A DNA stretch of 42,426 bases from Ignavibacteriota bacterium (GCA_022616555.1 JAKEEG010000030.1:1-42426), one strand, 5' to 3'; positions 14,471-23,276 are shown, numbered from the stretch's first letter. Notes: generated by a model from the sequence alone, not told the origin. Numbers and translations are program-made.

Positions 14471-15124
14471 ATGTCTTCTTGCTGCACAACGCCTCCGACA
14501 ACCGAAGGCACAAACAAATTCTTCTCCCGCCATTCGAAACGGTACGAGAAGCAATTCCGCAAAAAGGGGCTTGCTAAGGAGCAGCAGCTCCTGCTCAACG
14601 GTATCCGCAAGGAGTCCGTTGCCGACCAACAAGTCCTCGATATTGGCTGCGGCGTCGGGGCGTTGCACCTTACGCTCCTGCAGGAAGGTGCGAAGCAATC
14701 GGTCGGCGTTGACCTCGCCGAGGGTATGGTGGAAAAAGCCAGGGGCTTCGCCGCCAAGATGGGCGTTGCGGATAAGGTGAACTATATCGTCGGAGATTTT
14801 GTGCAGGTCTCGAAGACCGTGCCGGACGCCGACATCACCATGCTCGATAAGGTCGTATGCTGTTATGAGAATCTCGACCTCCTGCTCCGCGAATCCACCT
14901 CTCACACGAAGCGCGTCTATGCGCTTACGCACCCGAAAAATAATTTTATCATGGAGCTGGCGTTTAAGACGCACATTTTGTTCACGAAGCTGGTGCGGGT
15001 GAAATTTCGCCCTTACTGGCACGATTGGACACAGATGCGCTCTCGCATCGCTGAGATGGGATTCCAGCTTGTGCATGAGCAGGCAACGTTTTCATGGCAA
15101 GTTCTGGTGTATAAGCGAGTGTAA
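14471..15124 (+). CDS. Class I SAM-dependent methyltransferase
   Basis: This 217-residue protein has the SAM-binding motif V-L-D-I-G-C-G-V-G-A-L (about 55-65), followed by V-G-V-D-L-A-E-G-M and a D-K-V-V-C-C-Y motif where post-I residues bind substrate. The N-terminus is M-S-S-C-C, with a vicinal Cys pair. The arrangement resembles the protoporphyrin/ubiquinone methyltransferase clade, but the substrate cannot be inferred. It is apparently monocistronic, flanked by repeats on both sides. Confidence 0.8.
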   Translation: MSSCCTTPPTTEGTNKFFSRHSKRYEKQFRKKGLAKEQQLLLNGIRKESVADQQVLDIGCGVGALHLTLLQEGAKQSVGVDLAEGMVEKARGFAAKMGVADKVNYIVGDFVQVSKTVPDADITMLDKVVCCYENLDLLLRESTSHTKRVYALTHPKNNFIMELAFKTHILFTKLVRVKFRPYWHDWTQMRSRIAEMGFQLVHEQATFSWQVLVYKRV

Positions 15125-15133
15125 TGACTTCAA

Positions 15134-15166
15134 AAACCTGCGAGGTTTTAGAAACCTCGCAGGTTT
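15134..15166. repeat. AAACCTGCGAGGTTT palindromic repeat
   Basis: A perfect 15-bp inverted repeat with a 3-base loop (TAG). A diverged copy lies at 26036-26069 between the two microcompartment genes. Confidence 0.75.
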
Positions 15167-15282
15167 ATAATGGTTACGAAACTTTTCTTTTGGGCGTCCG
15201 TTTTTTACTAAACTGTTTTTCGTTCAATCCCACCAGCGCAGAACAACTCAAGATTCATTCATCACTCGTAAGGAGTTTCATC

Positions 15283-18200
15283 ATGCAACGATGCCTTACT
15301 GTCTTACTCTTGCTCGCGTTATGCCTTGTTGTAGCGTTCGCTCAAACTGCTCCAGTCGATGCGATGCGCGAGAACACGCCGAAGGTGTTTGCGTTGACCA
15401 ACGCGCGGATCGTCGTCGCGCCCGGCAACGTTATCGCCAAGGGGACCCTTGTCGTCCGCAACGGCACAATCCAAGCCGTTGGCGCGAATGTTCAGTCGCC
15501 AGCCGACGCGCGGGTCTTCGACCTAACTGGATACACGCTCTACGCTGGGCTTATCGAGCTTTCGTCCGACATCGGCGCACCGAAGCCTCCACCGCAATCC
15601 GGTCCGCAGCAACAAGCCGACACACTCAAAGGCTCGGCACACTGGAACCGGAAAATCCGCGCGGAACTCGACATCGCGCAGGAGTTCTCGCCGGACGACA
15701 AAGCGGCGGAGAAGCTCCGCTCACAGGGGTTTACACTCGCACTCTCGACGCCGCAGCGCGGAATCTTCCGCGGCTACAGCGCATTGGTACAACTGGGAGA
15801 CGGCACGGCGAGCGAGCTCATCGCAAAGCGGAACGTGGCGCAGAACGTCACGTTTGAAGTCACCGGCGGATTCTTTGGGGGCTATCCCAACTCGCTGATG
15901 GGTGTTGTTGCCATGATTCGGCAAACGTGGATGGATGCCGACTGGTACCGGAAGGCATGGGATTCTTACAACAAAAATCCGAACCAATCGCGACCCGAGA
16001 CGAATAATTCACTCGCCGCTCTGCAAGATGCACTCCAACGCCGACAAACGGTGATGTTCCAAGCTGATGACGAGCGCGCGTTGCTCCGTGCTGCAAAAAT
16101 CGGCAAGGAGTTTTCGCTCAACCTCATCATCCGCGGCAGCGGCAATGAATACAAAAGGCTCGACGCCGTCAAAGCGACGAAGCTGCCGGTGGTCGTTCCG
16201 TTGAATTTCCCAGAAGCCCCGGACGTTGACACGCCGGAAGAAGCTGTCAATGCCACGCTGGAAACGCTCCGTCATTGGGACGCTGCTCCAGAAAACGCCG
16301 GCAGGCTGGAGAAAGCAGGAGTATCAATTGCGCTGACTTCTGCCACGCTGAAAGACGCCGGGACCTTCTTAGCCCAAGTCCGAAAAGCCATAGAGCGCGG
16401 ACTGAGCACCGATGCGGCACTTGCCGCGCTCACCACTACTCCTGCAAAATGGATTGGCGTTGAAAAAAACTACGGCACACTGGAAGCCGGCAAAGTCGCC
16501 AACATCGTCGTGACCGACGGCGACTTGTTCGCTGAGAAAACGAAAATCCGTGAAGTGTGGGTCGATGGTAAGCAGTATGAAGTAAAGCCCCCGCCCGCGA
16601 CGGACGCGCGCGGCACATGGGAGTTAATGGCATTCGTCGATGGACAAAATCAAACCGCAACGCTGAAGGTTGCCGGTGAAGCCGAGAAACCTTCCGGCTC
16701 GGTCGAATGGAACGGCAAAAGTCTCAAGCTCAACTCGCCGACATTCTCCGCCGGGCGGTTAGCGTTCACGCTCGCGACGGATTCAGTCGGATTGAAAGGC
16801 TCAACACAAATGTCGGGTAGCGTGAGCGCGAGCGAAATGTACGGCATTGGCAACCTGCCGGACGGCTCAGCGTTCTCGTGGTCAGCCACGCGCAAGGAAC
16901 CGGCGAAAGCGGAATCAGACACTTCCAAGCCGAAAGAAATACACATGGCTTCGTTCGCCGATGTGTATCCGCCCGGAGCGTACGGGAGAACAAAACAGCC
17001 TGATCAGCCCGCAAACGTGCTGTTTAAAAATGCAACTGTATGGACGCAGGGTCCACAGGGCAAGCTGGAGGGCACCGACGTTCTCGTCACTCGCGGAAAG
17101 ATCACCCGCATCGGAAAAAATCTGCAGGCGCCTTCGGATGCGGTTATTGTCGACGCGACGGGCAAGCATATGACGCCTGGAATGATCGACGCGCACTCGC
17201 ATACCGCTGCTGACGGCTCAGTCAACGAAGGCGCGCAGAACGTCACCATTGAAACGAGCATCGAAGATGTGATCGACAGCGACGATATCTGGATCTATCG
17301 CCAGCTTGCTGGCGGCACCACGGCAGCGAACATCTTGCACGGCTCGGCAAACCCCATCGGCGGACGTAATGCAACCGTGAAATGGCGCTGGGGCGCGCTG
17401 CCGGATGAGTATCTTCTCGCCGGGGCTCCTCCGGGCGTGAAATTCGCTTTGGGCGAAAACGTGAAGGGCAGCAATTTCAACCCGCCGGGAGGGCAGCAAA
17501 CTCCGTACCCTGCAACGCGCATGGGCGTCGAGCAAATCATCCGCGATAAATTCAAAGCCGCCCGCGATTACCAGCAAGCGTGGAAAGACTGGGAGCGGGA
17601 CAAATCGAACATTCCGCCGCGCAAGGATATCGAGCTTGATGCAGTATCGGAAATCTTGAGCGGCAAGCGGCTCGTCCACTGTCACAGCTACCGGCAGGAT
17701 GAAATCCTGATGATGATCCGCATTGCGGATGACTTCGGCTTCCGCATCGGAACGTTCCAGCACGTGCTCGAAGGCTACAAAGTCGCGGACGCTATCGCGA
17801 AACACGGCGCAGGCGCATCGTCATTTAGCGATTGGTGGGCATATAAAATTGAAGCGTGGGAAGCCATCCCCGGTAACGGGCCCCTCATGGCGGCGCAAGG
17901 TGTTGTCGTGTCCTATAACTCCGATAATTCACAGCTCGCCACGCGCCTCAATTGGGAAGCCGCAAAGGCGATTCCGTTCGGCGTAAGTGAAGAGGAAGCG
18001 CTGAAGTTCGTCACCATTAACCCCGCTAAACAGCTTGGCATTGCGGATAAAGTCGGTTCTCTGGAAGTCGGTAAAGACGCCGATATCGCCGTGTGGAACG
18101 GCAACCCTCTTTCCACGTACACCAAGTGCGTGCAAACATGGGTGGATGGCAGACGGTATTTCGACATCGACGAAGACAAACAGATGCGCGAGACTGTTCA

Positions 18201-18369
18201 ACATGAGCGAGCAGCGCTGATTCAGAAAGTGCTTGCAAGCAAAGGCAGCGCGCCGGCATCAGCTGCCTCGCGGCGGCCTGCAATGTCCAGTCGGCCTAAC
18301 GACAATCACTTCCACACGTGCGATGAATCCGCTGAAATCCATATGGAGGGCTACTACAATGAGAACTAA
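15283..18369 (+). CDS. Large secreted amidohydrolase-like protein with two amidohydrolase modules
   Basis: This 1028-residue protein has a signal peptide (C-L-T-V-L-L-L-L-A-L-C-L-V-V-A-F-A). The first amidohydrolase-like module (about 25-440) has the composite N-terminal beta-sheet but lacks the H-x-H metal pair (L-Y-A-G-L-I-E-L-S-S), so it looks degenerate. A beta-rich linker follows. The second module (about 570-970) has P-G-M-I-D-A-H-S-H-T with H-x-H intact, then V-H-C-H-S-Y as a later metal histidine. ATG 15283 is chosen for its AAGGAG site 8 bases upstream and the signal peptide. Related pairs of exported amidohydrolases occur in many Bacteroidota; substrates are unknown. The stop overlaps the next gene by 11 bases. 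Confidence 0.8.
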   Translation: MQRCLTVLLLLALCLVVAFAQTAPVDAMRENTPKVFALTNARIVVAPGNVIAKGTLVVRNGTIQAVGANVQSPADARVFDLTGYTLYAGLIELSSDIGAPKPPPQSGPQQQADTLKGSAHWNRKIRAELDIAQEFSPDDKAAEKLRSQGFTLALSTPQRGIFRGYSALVQLGDGTASELIAKRNVAQNVTFEVTGGFFGGYPNSLMGVVAMIRQTWMDADWYRKAWDSYNKNPNQSRPETNNSLAALQDALQRRQTVMFQADDERALLRAAKIGKEFSLNLIIRGSGNEYKRLDAVKATKLPVVVPLNFPEAPDVDTPEEAVNATLETLRHWDAAPENAGRLEKAGVSIALTSATLKDAGTFLAQVRKAIERGLSTDAALAALTTTPAKWIGVEKNYGTLEAGKVANIVVTDGDLFAEKTKIREVWVDGKQYEVKPPPATDARGTWELMAFVDGQNQTATLKVAGEAEKPSGSVEWNGKSLKLNSPTFSAGRLAFTLATDSVGLKGSTQMSGSVSASEMYGIGNLPDGSAFSWSATRKEPAKAESDTSKPKEIHMASFADVYPPGAYGRTKQPDQPANVLFKNATVWTQGPQGKLEGTDVLVTRGKITRIGKNLQAPSDAVIVDATGKHMTPGMIDAHSHTAADGSVNEGAQNVTIETSIEDVIDSDDIWIYRQLAGGTTAANILHGSANPIGGRNATVKWRWGALPDEYLLAGAPPGVKFALGENVKGSNFNPPGGQQTPYPATRMGVEQIIRDKFKAARDYQQAWKDWERDKSNIPPRKDIELDAVSEILSGKRLVHCHSYRQDEILMMIRIADDFGFRIGTFQHVLEGYKVADAIAKHGAGASSFSDWWAYKIEAWEAIPGNGPLMAAQGVVVSYNSDNSQLATRLNWEAAKAIPFGVSEEEALKFVTINPAKQLGIADKVGSLEVGKDADIAVWNGNPLSTYTKCVQTWVDGRRYFDIDEDKQMRETVQHERAALIQKVLASKGSAPASAASRRPAMSSRPNDNHFHTCDESAEIHMEGYYNEN

Positions 18370-19771
18370 CTCTTTTCGTCCTAACGCGAAGGCCTCTGGC
18401 CGAGCGTTTTTGTTTCTCGGCGAGGACGCCTTCGAATTAGTTGTTAAGGTTATACTTTCGATCGTATTCCTCAGCCAATTCTCACTCGCCTCCGACCCCG
18501 TTCCGGCTGCGAAGCAGAAGAAACCCGTCGCTCTCGTCGGTGGCACAATCCATACCGTCAGCGGCGAGACGATTAGCAATGGAACAATCTTGTTCGATAA
18601 AGGGAAAATCGTCACCTTCGGACAAACGGTAAATATCCCTGCTGATGCCGAGCGCGTCGACATAACAGGCAAGCACGTGTACCCGGGGTTGATCGATTCG
18701 TATAGCAATATGGGTTTAACGGAAATCGGCTCCGTTCGCGGAACGATCGACGGGCAGGAGCGCGGAACCATCAACCCAAACACGCGCGCGGAAGTCGCCG
18801 TCGATGCCGAGAGTGAGATGTATCCCGTCGCGCGCTCAAGTGGAATTCTTATTGCAGGGTCAACGCCGTCGGGAGGACTGATTTCCGGCACCAGCGCCGC
18901 ATTGATGATGGACGGCTGGACGTGGGAAGACATGACGCTCAAAGCCCCGCTCGGGTTGTTCATCAACTGGCCCGGGATGGTGTACGTGCAGGGCGGGTTT
19001 GGCGGTTTTGGAGGCGGCGGACAGATGACGAAGGAAAACTGGCTGAAGCGGCGTGACGAGCAACTAAAATCCTTGCGCGATGCGTTCGCTGAAGCGCGGG
19101 CATACGCAACCGCCAAGAAAGTAGAATCTCAACGGGGTGTCCCTTACCACCAGACCGACTCGCGCTGGGAAGCGATGATACCAGTGATCGAAGGAAAAGT
19201 CCCGGTGTTCGTCAATGCAAACGAAGTCGCTCAAATCCAAGCCGCCGTCACGTGGGCGGAACAAGAAGCCGTGAAACTCGTTATTGTGGGCGGACGAGAC
19301 GCTTGGCAGGTCTCCAACCAGCTCAAAGCTAAGGATATCCCCGTCATTGTGCAGCCGATCCTGTTTGTCGGTCCGCCCCGCCGGTACGACGGTTACGATG
19401 CAATCTACTCGTTGCCCAACAAATTGCGAGAAGCGGGAGTGCGGTTCTGCATTTCCGGCGATGGGGACGCGTCCAACTCGAGAAATGTTCCGCACCACGC
19501 GGCAACCGCGGCGGCATTCGGCTTGCCGAAGGATGATGCGTTGAAAGCCGTCACACTCTACGCCGCGCAAATTCTCGGTATTGCCGACCGCGTCGGCTCA
19601 CTCGAAACCGGTAAGGATGCGACGCTCATCATTACCAACGGCGATCCGCTCGAATTAAGCACGACGGTCGAACAGGCATACATCCAGGGTAAAAAGATCG
19701 ATATGCGCGATAAGCATAAACGACTCTACCAAAAATATCAGGAGAAGTACAAGCAGCTTTCGGAGAAGTGA
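18359..19771 (+). CDS. Secreted amidohydrolase-like protein lacking the H-x-H motif
   Basis: This 470-residue protein is encoded directly after, and overlapping, the large amidohydrolase. It has the composite domain start V-A-L-V-G-G-T-I-H-T-V-S-G, but the metal-binding stretch is Y-P-G-L-I-D-S-Y-S-N-M rather than D-x-H-x-H. The C-terminal part (A-A-Q-I-L-G-I-A-D-R-V-G-S-L-E-T-G-K-D-A-T-L-I-I-T-N-G-D-P-L) is standard for the superfamily. It may be a non-catalytic partner of its neighbour. The N-terminal about 25 residues are encoded by a palindromic repeat (18387-18434) placed before the hydrophobic export segment. Start 18359 has GGAGGG 10 bases upstream. Confidence 0.75.
   Translation: MRTNSFRPNAKASGRAFLFLGEDAFELVVKVILSIVFLSQFSLASDPVPAAKQKKPVALVGGTIHTVSGETISNGTILFDKGKIVTFGQTVNIPADAERVDITGKHVYPGLIDSYSNMGLTEIGSVRGTIDGQERGTINPNTRAEVAVDAESEMYPVARSSGILIAGSTPSGGLISGTSAALMMDGWTWEDMTLKAPLGLFINWPGMVYVQGGFGGFGGGGQMTKENWLKRRDEQLKSLRDAFAEARAYATAKKVESQRGVPYHQTDSRWEAMIPVIEGKVPVFVNANEVAQIQAAVTWAEQEAVKLVIVGGRDAWQVSNQLKAKDIPVIVQPILFVGPPRRYDGYDAIYSLPNKLREAGVRFCISGDGDASNSRNVPHHAATAAAFGLPKDDALKAVTLYAAQILGIADRVGSLETGKDATLIITNGDPLELSTTVEQAYIQGKKIDMRDKHKRLYQKYQEKYKQLSEK
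18387..18434. repeat. Palindromic repeat inside the amidohydrolase 5' end
   Basis: CGAAGGCCTCTGGCCGAG and CTCGGCGAGGACGCCTTCG are near-reverse complements around an 11-base loop. The core AGGCCTCTGGC(C/T)GAG recurs at 33119-33133. It is translated in frame before the signal segment. Confidence 0.6.
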
Positions 19772-19796
19772 GAAATCCTCCCGAAGAGATTCCTTC

Positions 19797-19925
19797 GGAA
19801 GTTTCCCGACTAAAACATTTCCCAAAGGGATCCCTTTGGGACGGGAATGACATAATTGGTGTTTATGAGGATGAGTTGTCTTTATGGCGTCCCGCTGGGT
19901 GAATAATTTTTGCTCGGCGGGACGC
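19797..19925. repeat. Cluster of palindromes after the amidohydrolase genes
   Basis: TCCCAAAGGGATCCCTTTGGGA (19820-19841) is a perfect 22-base palindrome nested in TTTCCCGACTAAAACATT...GGGAATGACA. The outer pieces recur at 27317-27342. GCGTCCCGC (19887-19895) pairs with GCGGGACGC (19917-19925). May end transcription of the amidohydrolase pair. Confidence 0.6.
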
Positions 19926-20007
19926 TCCCGCTTTAGGCAAAATGTTGCTTCTCGATAACAATTCGGTTATCATACGTTCATCGAGAAATCGTTTTTTGGG
20001 AGCAGGT

Positions 20008-20664
20008 ATGCCAAATTTTATCCCCCTCAAGTTCATCACATTTTCTGAGGAAGAGCAGCTGCGCCGCGCGCGGGAATTTAACGACGAGTATCAACGCAGG
20101 CGCACGGTGCGGGAGTTTTCCGATAAACCTGTGCCGCGCGAACTCTTGGAGCAATTCCTCAAAACTGCCGGCAGCGCCCCCTCCGGCGCCAACCGACAGC
20201 CGTGGCGCTTTGTCGTGGTGACAGACCCGGAAATGAAACATCGCATCCGCGTTGAAGCCGAGAAGGAGGAGCGCGAAAGCTATGAGCACCGCATGCCGCA
20301 GGAGTGGCTGGACGACCTCGCCGCGCTCGGCACCGACTGGCACAAGGAGTTTCTGGAAATCGCTCCTGCACTCATCGTCGTCTTTGCCGTCAATTATGAC
20401 CTTGACGGCGGGCACATTCATAAAAATTACTACGTCAAGGAATCGGTCGGCATCGCGACGGGGTTCTTGCTCGCGGCAATACATCATGCCGGGCTCGCCT
20501 CGCTTACACATACTCCCAGCCCCATGGATTTCCTGCAAAAAATATTAAACCGCCCCGAAAACGAGAAGCCGTTTTTGCTGATTCCCGTCGGCTATCCCAA
20601 AGAAGCCGTTACCGTGCCGGATATTCACAGGAAACCACTGCAAGAAATTGTGGTGTGGAAATAA
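20008..20664 (+). CDS. Nitroreductase family flavoprotein, iodotyrosine-deiodinase-like
   Basis: This 218-residue FMN enzyme has R-R-R-T-V-R-E-F-S-D-K-P-V-P (about 31-44), G-S-A-P-S-G-A-N-R-Q-P-W (about 60-71), an E-W-L-D-D-L lid segment, Y-Y-V-K-E-S-V-G-I-A-T-G-F-L-L-A-A-I-H-H-A-G-L-A, T-H-T-P-S-P-M and P-V-G-Y-P. This combination, especially the S-G-A-N-x-Q-P-W and T-P-S-P-M blocks, matches bacterial homologues of iodotyrosine deiodinase rather than ordinary nitroreductases. Predicted reaction: reductive dehalogenation of halotyrosines or another flavin reduction. ATG 20008 is chosen because GGGAGC lies just upstream. No operon partner. Confidence 0.82.
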   Translation: MPNFIPLKFITFSEEEQLRRAREFNDEYQRRRTVREFSDKPVPRELLEQFLKTAGSAPSGANRQPWRFVVVTDPEMKHRIRVEAEKEERESYEHRMPQEWLDDLAALGTDWHKEFLEIAPALIVVFAVNYDLDGGHIHKNYYVKESVGIATGFLLAAIHHAGLASLTHTPSPMDFLQKILNRPENEKPFLLIPVGYPKEAVTVPDIHRKPLQEIVVWK

Positions 20665-20672
20665 ATTGTAAA

Positions 20673-20690
20673 GGCGACCGGCCGGTCGCC
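20673..20690. repeat. GGCGACCGGCCGGTCGCC palindrome
   Basis: A perfect 18-base palindrome followed by CCTAC, matching the right flank of the palindromes at 21412 and 22357. Confidence 0.7.
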
Positions 20691-20705
20691 CCTACCTTTA
20701 TATAT

Positions 20706-21407
20706 ATGCGTCTTGCTATTGTCTCCGATATTCATTCCAACCTCGAAGCGCTCACCACAACACTCGAGTTGATTGATTCAAGCAACATCGATCAGACTGT
20801 GTGTCTCGGTGATATCGTCGGCTATGGTGCGAATCCAAGTGAATGCCTCGCCCTCGTCCAGAAGCGTTGCAGCGTTGTCATCATGGGAAACCATGACCGT
20901 GCGGCGGTGGACGTATCACATGCGGAAAACTTTACGAGCAACGCACGACGTGCAATCCAATGGACAAATAACATGCTTTCAAAGGAAGAAAAACGCTACC
21001 TCCAGTCGCTCCCCTACGTTGCCGAGCTTGACCATCTGCTGCTCGTGCACGGCTCGCCGTACGAACCGGAAGAGTTCCACTACGTCCTTTCGTTGTTCGA
21101 TGCGATGAGCGCGATGAAGCACTTCACGCAGAGACTATGCTTTATCGGCCACTCTCACGTGCCGGGTATTTTTTCAGAAAACGGTAGAGTCGAAACGATA
21201 ACGCCCAACGATAGGTATTTAATCAACGTAGGCAGTGTGGGGCAGCCGCGCGACGGAAATCCAATGCTGAGTTTTGGAATACTGGATACGGATAACGTGA
21301 AGTATGAAAATATCCGGCGCGCGTATGATACGGAAGCGGCTGCGAAGAAAATCATTGCCGCAGGATTGCCACCGGCGCTCGGGCAACGACTGATGGTAGG
21401 AACATAA
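20706..21407 (+). CDS. Metallophosphoesterase (YfcE/MJ0936-type)
   Basis: This 233-residue protein has the calcineurin-like phosphoesterase metal motifs in order: S-D-I-H-S-N (D-x-H, residues 7-12), G-D-I-V-G-Y (GD, about 37), M-G-N-H-D (GNHD, about 67), L-V-H-G-S (H-G, about 119) and I-G-H-S-H-V-P (GHxH, about 151). It likely hydrolyses phosphodiester or phosphomonoester substrates with two metal ions; the substrate is unknown. ATG 20706 begins just before the first beta-strand; the upstream codons are repeat DNA. Confidence 0.85.
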   Translation: MRLAIVSDIHSNLEALTTTLELIDSSNIDQTVCLGDIVGYGANPSECLALVQKRCSVVIMGNHDRAAVDVSHAENFTSNARRAIQWTNNMLSKEEKRYLQSLPYVAELDHLLLVHGSPYEPEEFHYVLSLFDAMSAMKHFTQRLCFIGHSHVPGIFSENGRVETITPNDRYLINVGSVGQPRDGNPMLSFGILDTDNVKYENIRRAYDTEAAAKKIIAAGLPPALGQRLMVGT

Positions 21408-21411
21408 ACTC

Positions 21412-21439
21412 GTAGGGGCACAAAATTTTGTGCCCCTAC
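21412..21439. terminator. 28-base perfect palindrome between converging genes
   Basis: GTAGGGGCACAAAA followed by its exact reverse complement, located between the phosphoesterase (ending 21407) and the leftward gene ending at 21450. It can act as a bidirectional terminator and belongs to the GTAGGGGC...GCCCCTAC repeat family. Confidence 0.6.
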
Positions 21440-21449
21440 AAAATAACAC

Positions 21450-22259
21450 TCAAACGCTAAAGCCAAGCTTAATTTTGTACCGGAACCGTCCGCCAAATTC
21501 TTCTTCTAGCTTCAACACCTCTTTCGTTTTTTTACTGATCCAGAATGTCGCGTTATACCCCGGCATATCGCCTTTTTGCAACAGCCAGCAGTCAATTTTC
21601 TGCGAGTCGCACCCGAAAAGCGTCCCACTTCCTATCACCGTATAGGCTTCCTTACTTGGAGCGGACAGCCCCGGGTCGTAATACGGAATGAGAAACGTCC
21701 GCCCGTCTTGAAACGGCAGTGTCGGAAACACCTCCAGGTCCAAATGCCAATTGAGCGTGTACTGCTGGGCCGCCTGCTGGAAAGCCTTCCACCGCTTGAT
21801 ATTCGCCGAGTCTGTCTTTTCGTCAAACGGCGCTCCATCAATTGTCGCATCTCCCTTCACGAAATCAAACGTCGTCGTTTCTCTTCCTTTCCACCATCCC
21901 TTTTGGTATAACGTCTGAAATGTCTTGCGGTCGCACACGGTGTACACGGTATGAACAACCGCACCCGAATCTTCCCATTCTTGAGTGACGCTAATCGCGT
22001 CTTTCCCTTGATATTTCACAACATCGATAGCCCTTGTCCACATTTGATACCGAACGCGAGGCTTGTCCTTGCCCATTTGGAAATAGACAAGGTATCGGTG
22101 CGTGCCAGGAATTAGAACGTTGGTGTTTACCTTCGTGGGGTCTATTTCAACGGTGTCACCGACTGCAATGACTGAGTTAGCAGACAGTGTGAGCGGTGCA
22201 ATGAAAAAGCCAGCAATCAGAGTGCATACGAAGAGCGGTGAACCATAACCGTTTCTCAT
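21450..22259 (-). CDS. Exported DUF3108-like protein (269 aa)
   Basis: The protein begins with a signal peptide (R-N-G-Y-G-S-P-L-F-V-C-T-L-I-A-G-F-F-I-A-P-L-T-L-S-A). The rest is predicted beta-rich, with W-x-R-A-I-D-V, Q-E-W-E-D-S-G and a closing L-K-L-E-E-E-F-G-G-R-F-R-Y-K-I-K-L. Such shape is seen in DUF3108-like periplasmic proteins; the assignment is tentative. ATG 22259 has AAGGA 9 bases upstream; the longer frame upstream is repeat DNA. It follows the anti-sigma gene on the same strand across a palindrome, so co-transcription is possible. Confidence 0.65.
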   Translation of the reverse strand: MRNGYGSPLFVCTLIAGFFIAPLTLSANSVIAVGDTVEIDPTKVNTNVLIPGTHRYLVYFQMGKDKPRVRYQMWTRAIDVVKYQGKDAISVTQEWEDSGAVVHTVYTVCDRKTFQTLYQKGWWKGRETTTFDFVKGDATIDGAPFDEKTDSANIKRWKAFQQAAQQYTLNWHLDLEVFPTLPFQDGRTFLIPYYDPGLSAPSKEAYTVIGSGTLFGCDSQKIDCWLLQKGDMPGYNATFWISKKTKEVLKLEEEFGGRFRYKIKLGFSV

Positions 22260-22356
22260 AAAATCATTCCTTGTGAGGGTTAACGTAATGAGATAGGTTA
22301 CGAAACAGCAGGCTGGAAGTTGCGGAAAATCTGTGTACGGAAAGATTAAAAACAAA

Positions 22357-22382
22357 TAGGGGCACAACATGTTGTGCCCCTA
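22357..22382. repeat. TAGGGGCACAACATGTTGTG-type 26-base palindrome
   Basis: TAGGGGCACAACA plus its exact reverse complement. The outer arms equal those of 21412-21439, while the inner arms differ on both sides in a compensating way. Confidence 0.7.
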
Positions 22383-22389
22383 CAAAAAT

Positions 22390-23214
22390 TCAATTCGTCA
22401 ATAGTGCAAGAAGTTTGTCCTTCTGCATGGTGGAAACGGCCGTGCTCAGCACGCCGTTCGACTTCCAAACGATAACATTGCAATCGGGATGCTCGGGGTC
22501 TGCGTACCAATCGGTTTCGGCAAGCGACTTTTTCGCTGCGGGAGGCAACTGCAACAGAGAGCCGTCCTGCAGTTGCTCTTCGTTTACCTGATACACGTAC
22601 AACAAATCATCCCCGATTTTATAGACAACATGCGCCTGCGTTACGCCGTCGTAGTCGGAAGACGAAGCGCCGTACCAATCGCAATCATTCAGCGATTTCA
22701 CATTCACCGTGAAGCGTACGCCGTTGCGCTCGAAGTACCCCGCCACTCCCTCAGGATAGCACGACACAACCGTGGGTTTCATTTCGCCCGAGCGGAGCAA
22801 GGCAAAATTCACAATCGACTGGTTGATGATGTCGTTGGCAGCGGTATGGCGGGTTGCATTATCGAATCGTCCACCGGGTGCATAGAGCAGGAAGAGCACA
22901 ACAGCCGCCGCCGCAGTCGTTACCGTTGGAATGATAACTCGGGCAGTCAACGCGCGCTCCAGCCACTCTAACAATCCGGAGAATGCGCCTCTCTCAGCTC
23001 GTAGAGCGCGGACAATTTCTTCATATAAATGGGGAGGGGTCACCGCGCGCCGAACCTTCGACCGCACGATATGCTTCGCCATCGTTTCGAGCTCAAAAAC
23101 TGAGCGACACTGTACACAAGCGGCAAGGTGCCGCTTGAATAATCCTTCGTCCTCTCTTCGTAACTCCCCGTCTATCGCAGTGCCCAGTAACTCCCGGACT
23201 TCATTGCAGGTCAC
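22390..23214 (-). CDS. Anti-sigma factor with zinc-finger and one membrane helix
   Basis: This 274-residue protein starts with a zf-HC2 anti-sigma domain: C3, then H-L-A-A-C-V-Q-C (H29, C33, C36), the H-x3-C-x2-C zinc site. A transmembrane helix lies at about 93-112 (V-I-I-P-T-V-T-T-A-A-A-A-V-V-L-F-L-L-Y), followed by a periplasmic domain of about 160 residues. It should bind and hold the ECF sigma factor encoded 62 bases upstream on the same strand and release it on an envelope signal. Gene order sigma then anti-sigma is standard. Confidence 0.85.
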   Translation of the reverse strand: MTCNEVRELLGTAIDGELRREDEGLFKRHLAACVQCRSVFELETMAKHIVRSKVRRAVTPPHLYEEIVRALRAERGAFSGLLEWLERALTARVIIPTVTTAAAAVVLFLLYAPGGRFDNATRHTAANDIINQSIVNFALLRSGEMKPTVVSCYPEGVAGYFERNGVRFTVNVKSLNDCDWYGASSSDYDGVTQAHVVYKIGDDLLYVYQVNEEQLQDGSLLQLPPAAKKSLAETDWYADPEHPDCNVIVWKSNGVLSTAVSTMQKDKLLALLTN

Positions 23215-23276
23215 TTCCTTCTTTTCTCCTCATTGTAACAATTAAGTGTTACGTTGTCTCCCTGTTGTTTAAAAAT

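Noticed and set aside
15124-15282. N-terminal extension of the large amidohydrolase to 15124
   Set aside because: It covers a palindromic repeat and precedes the real signal peptide; ATG 15283 has AAGGAG and starts directly with an export signal.
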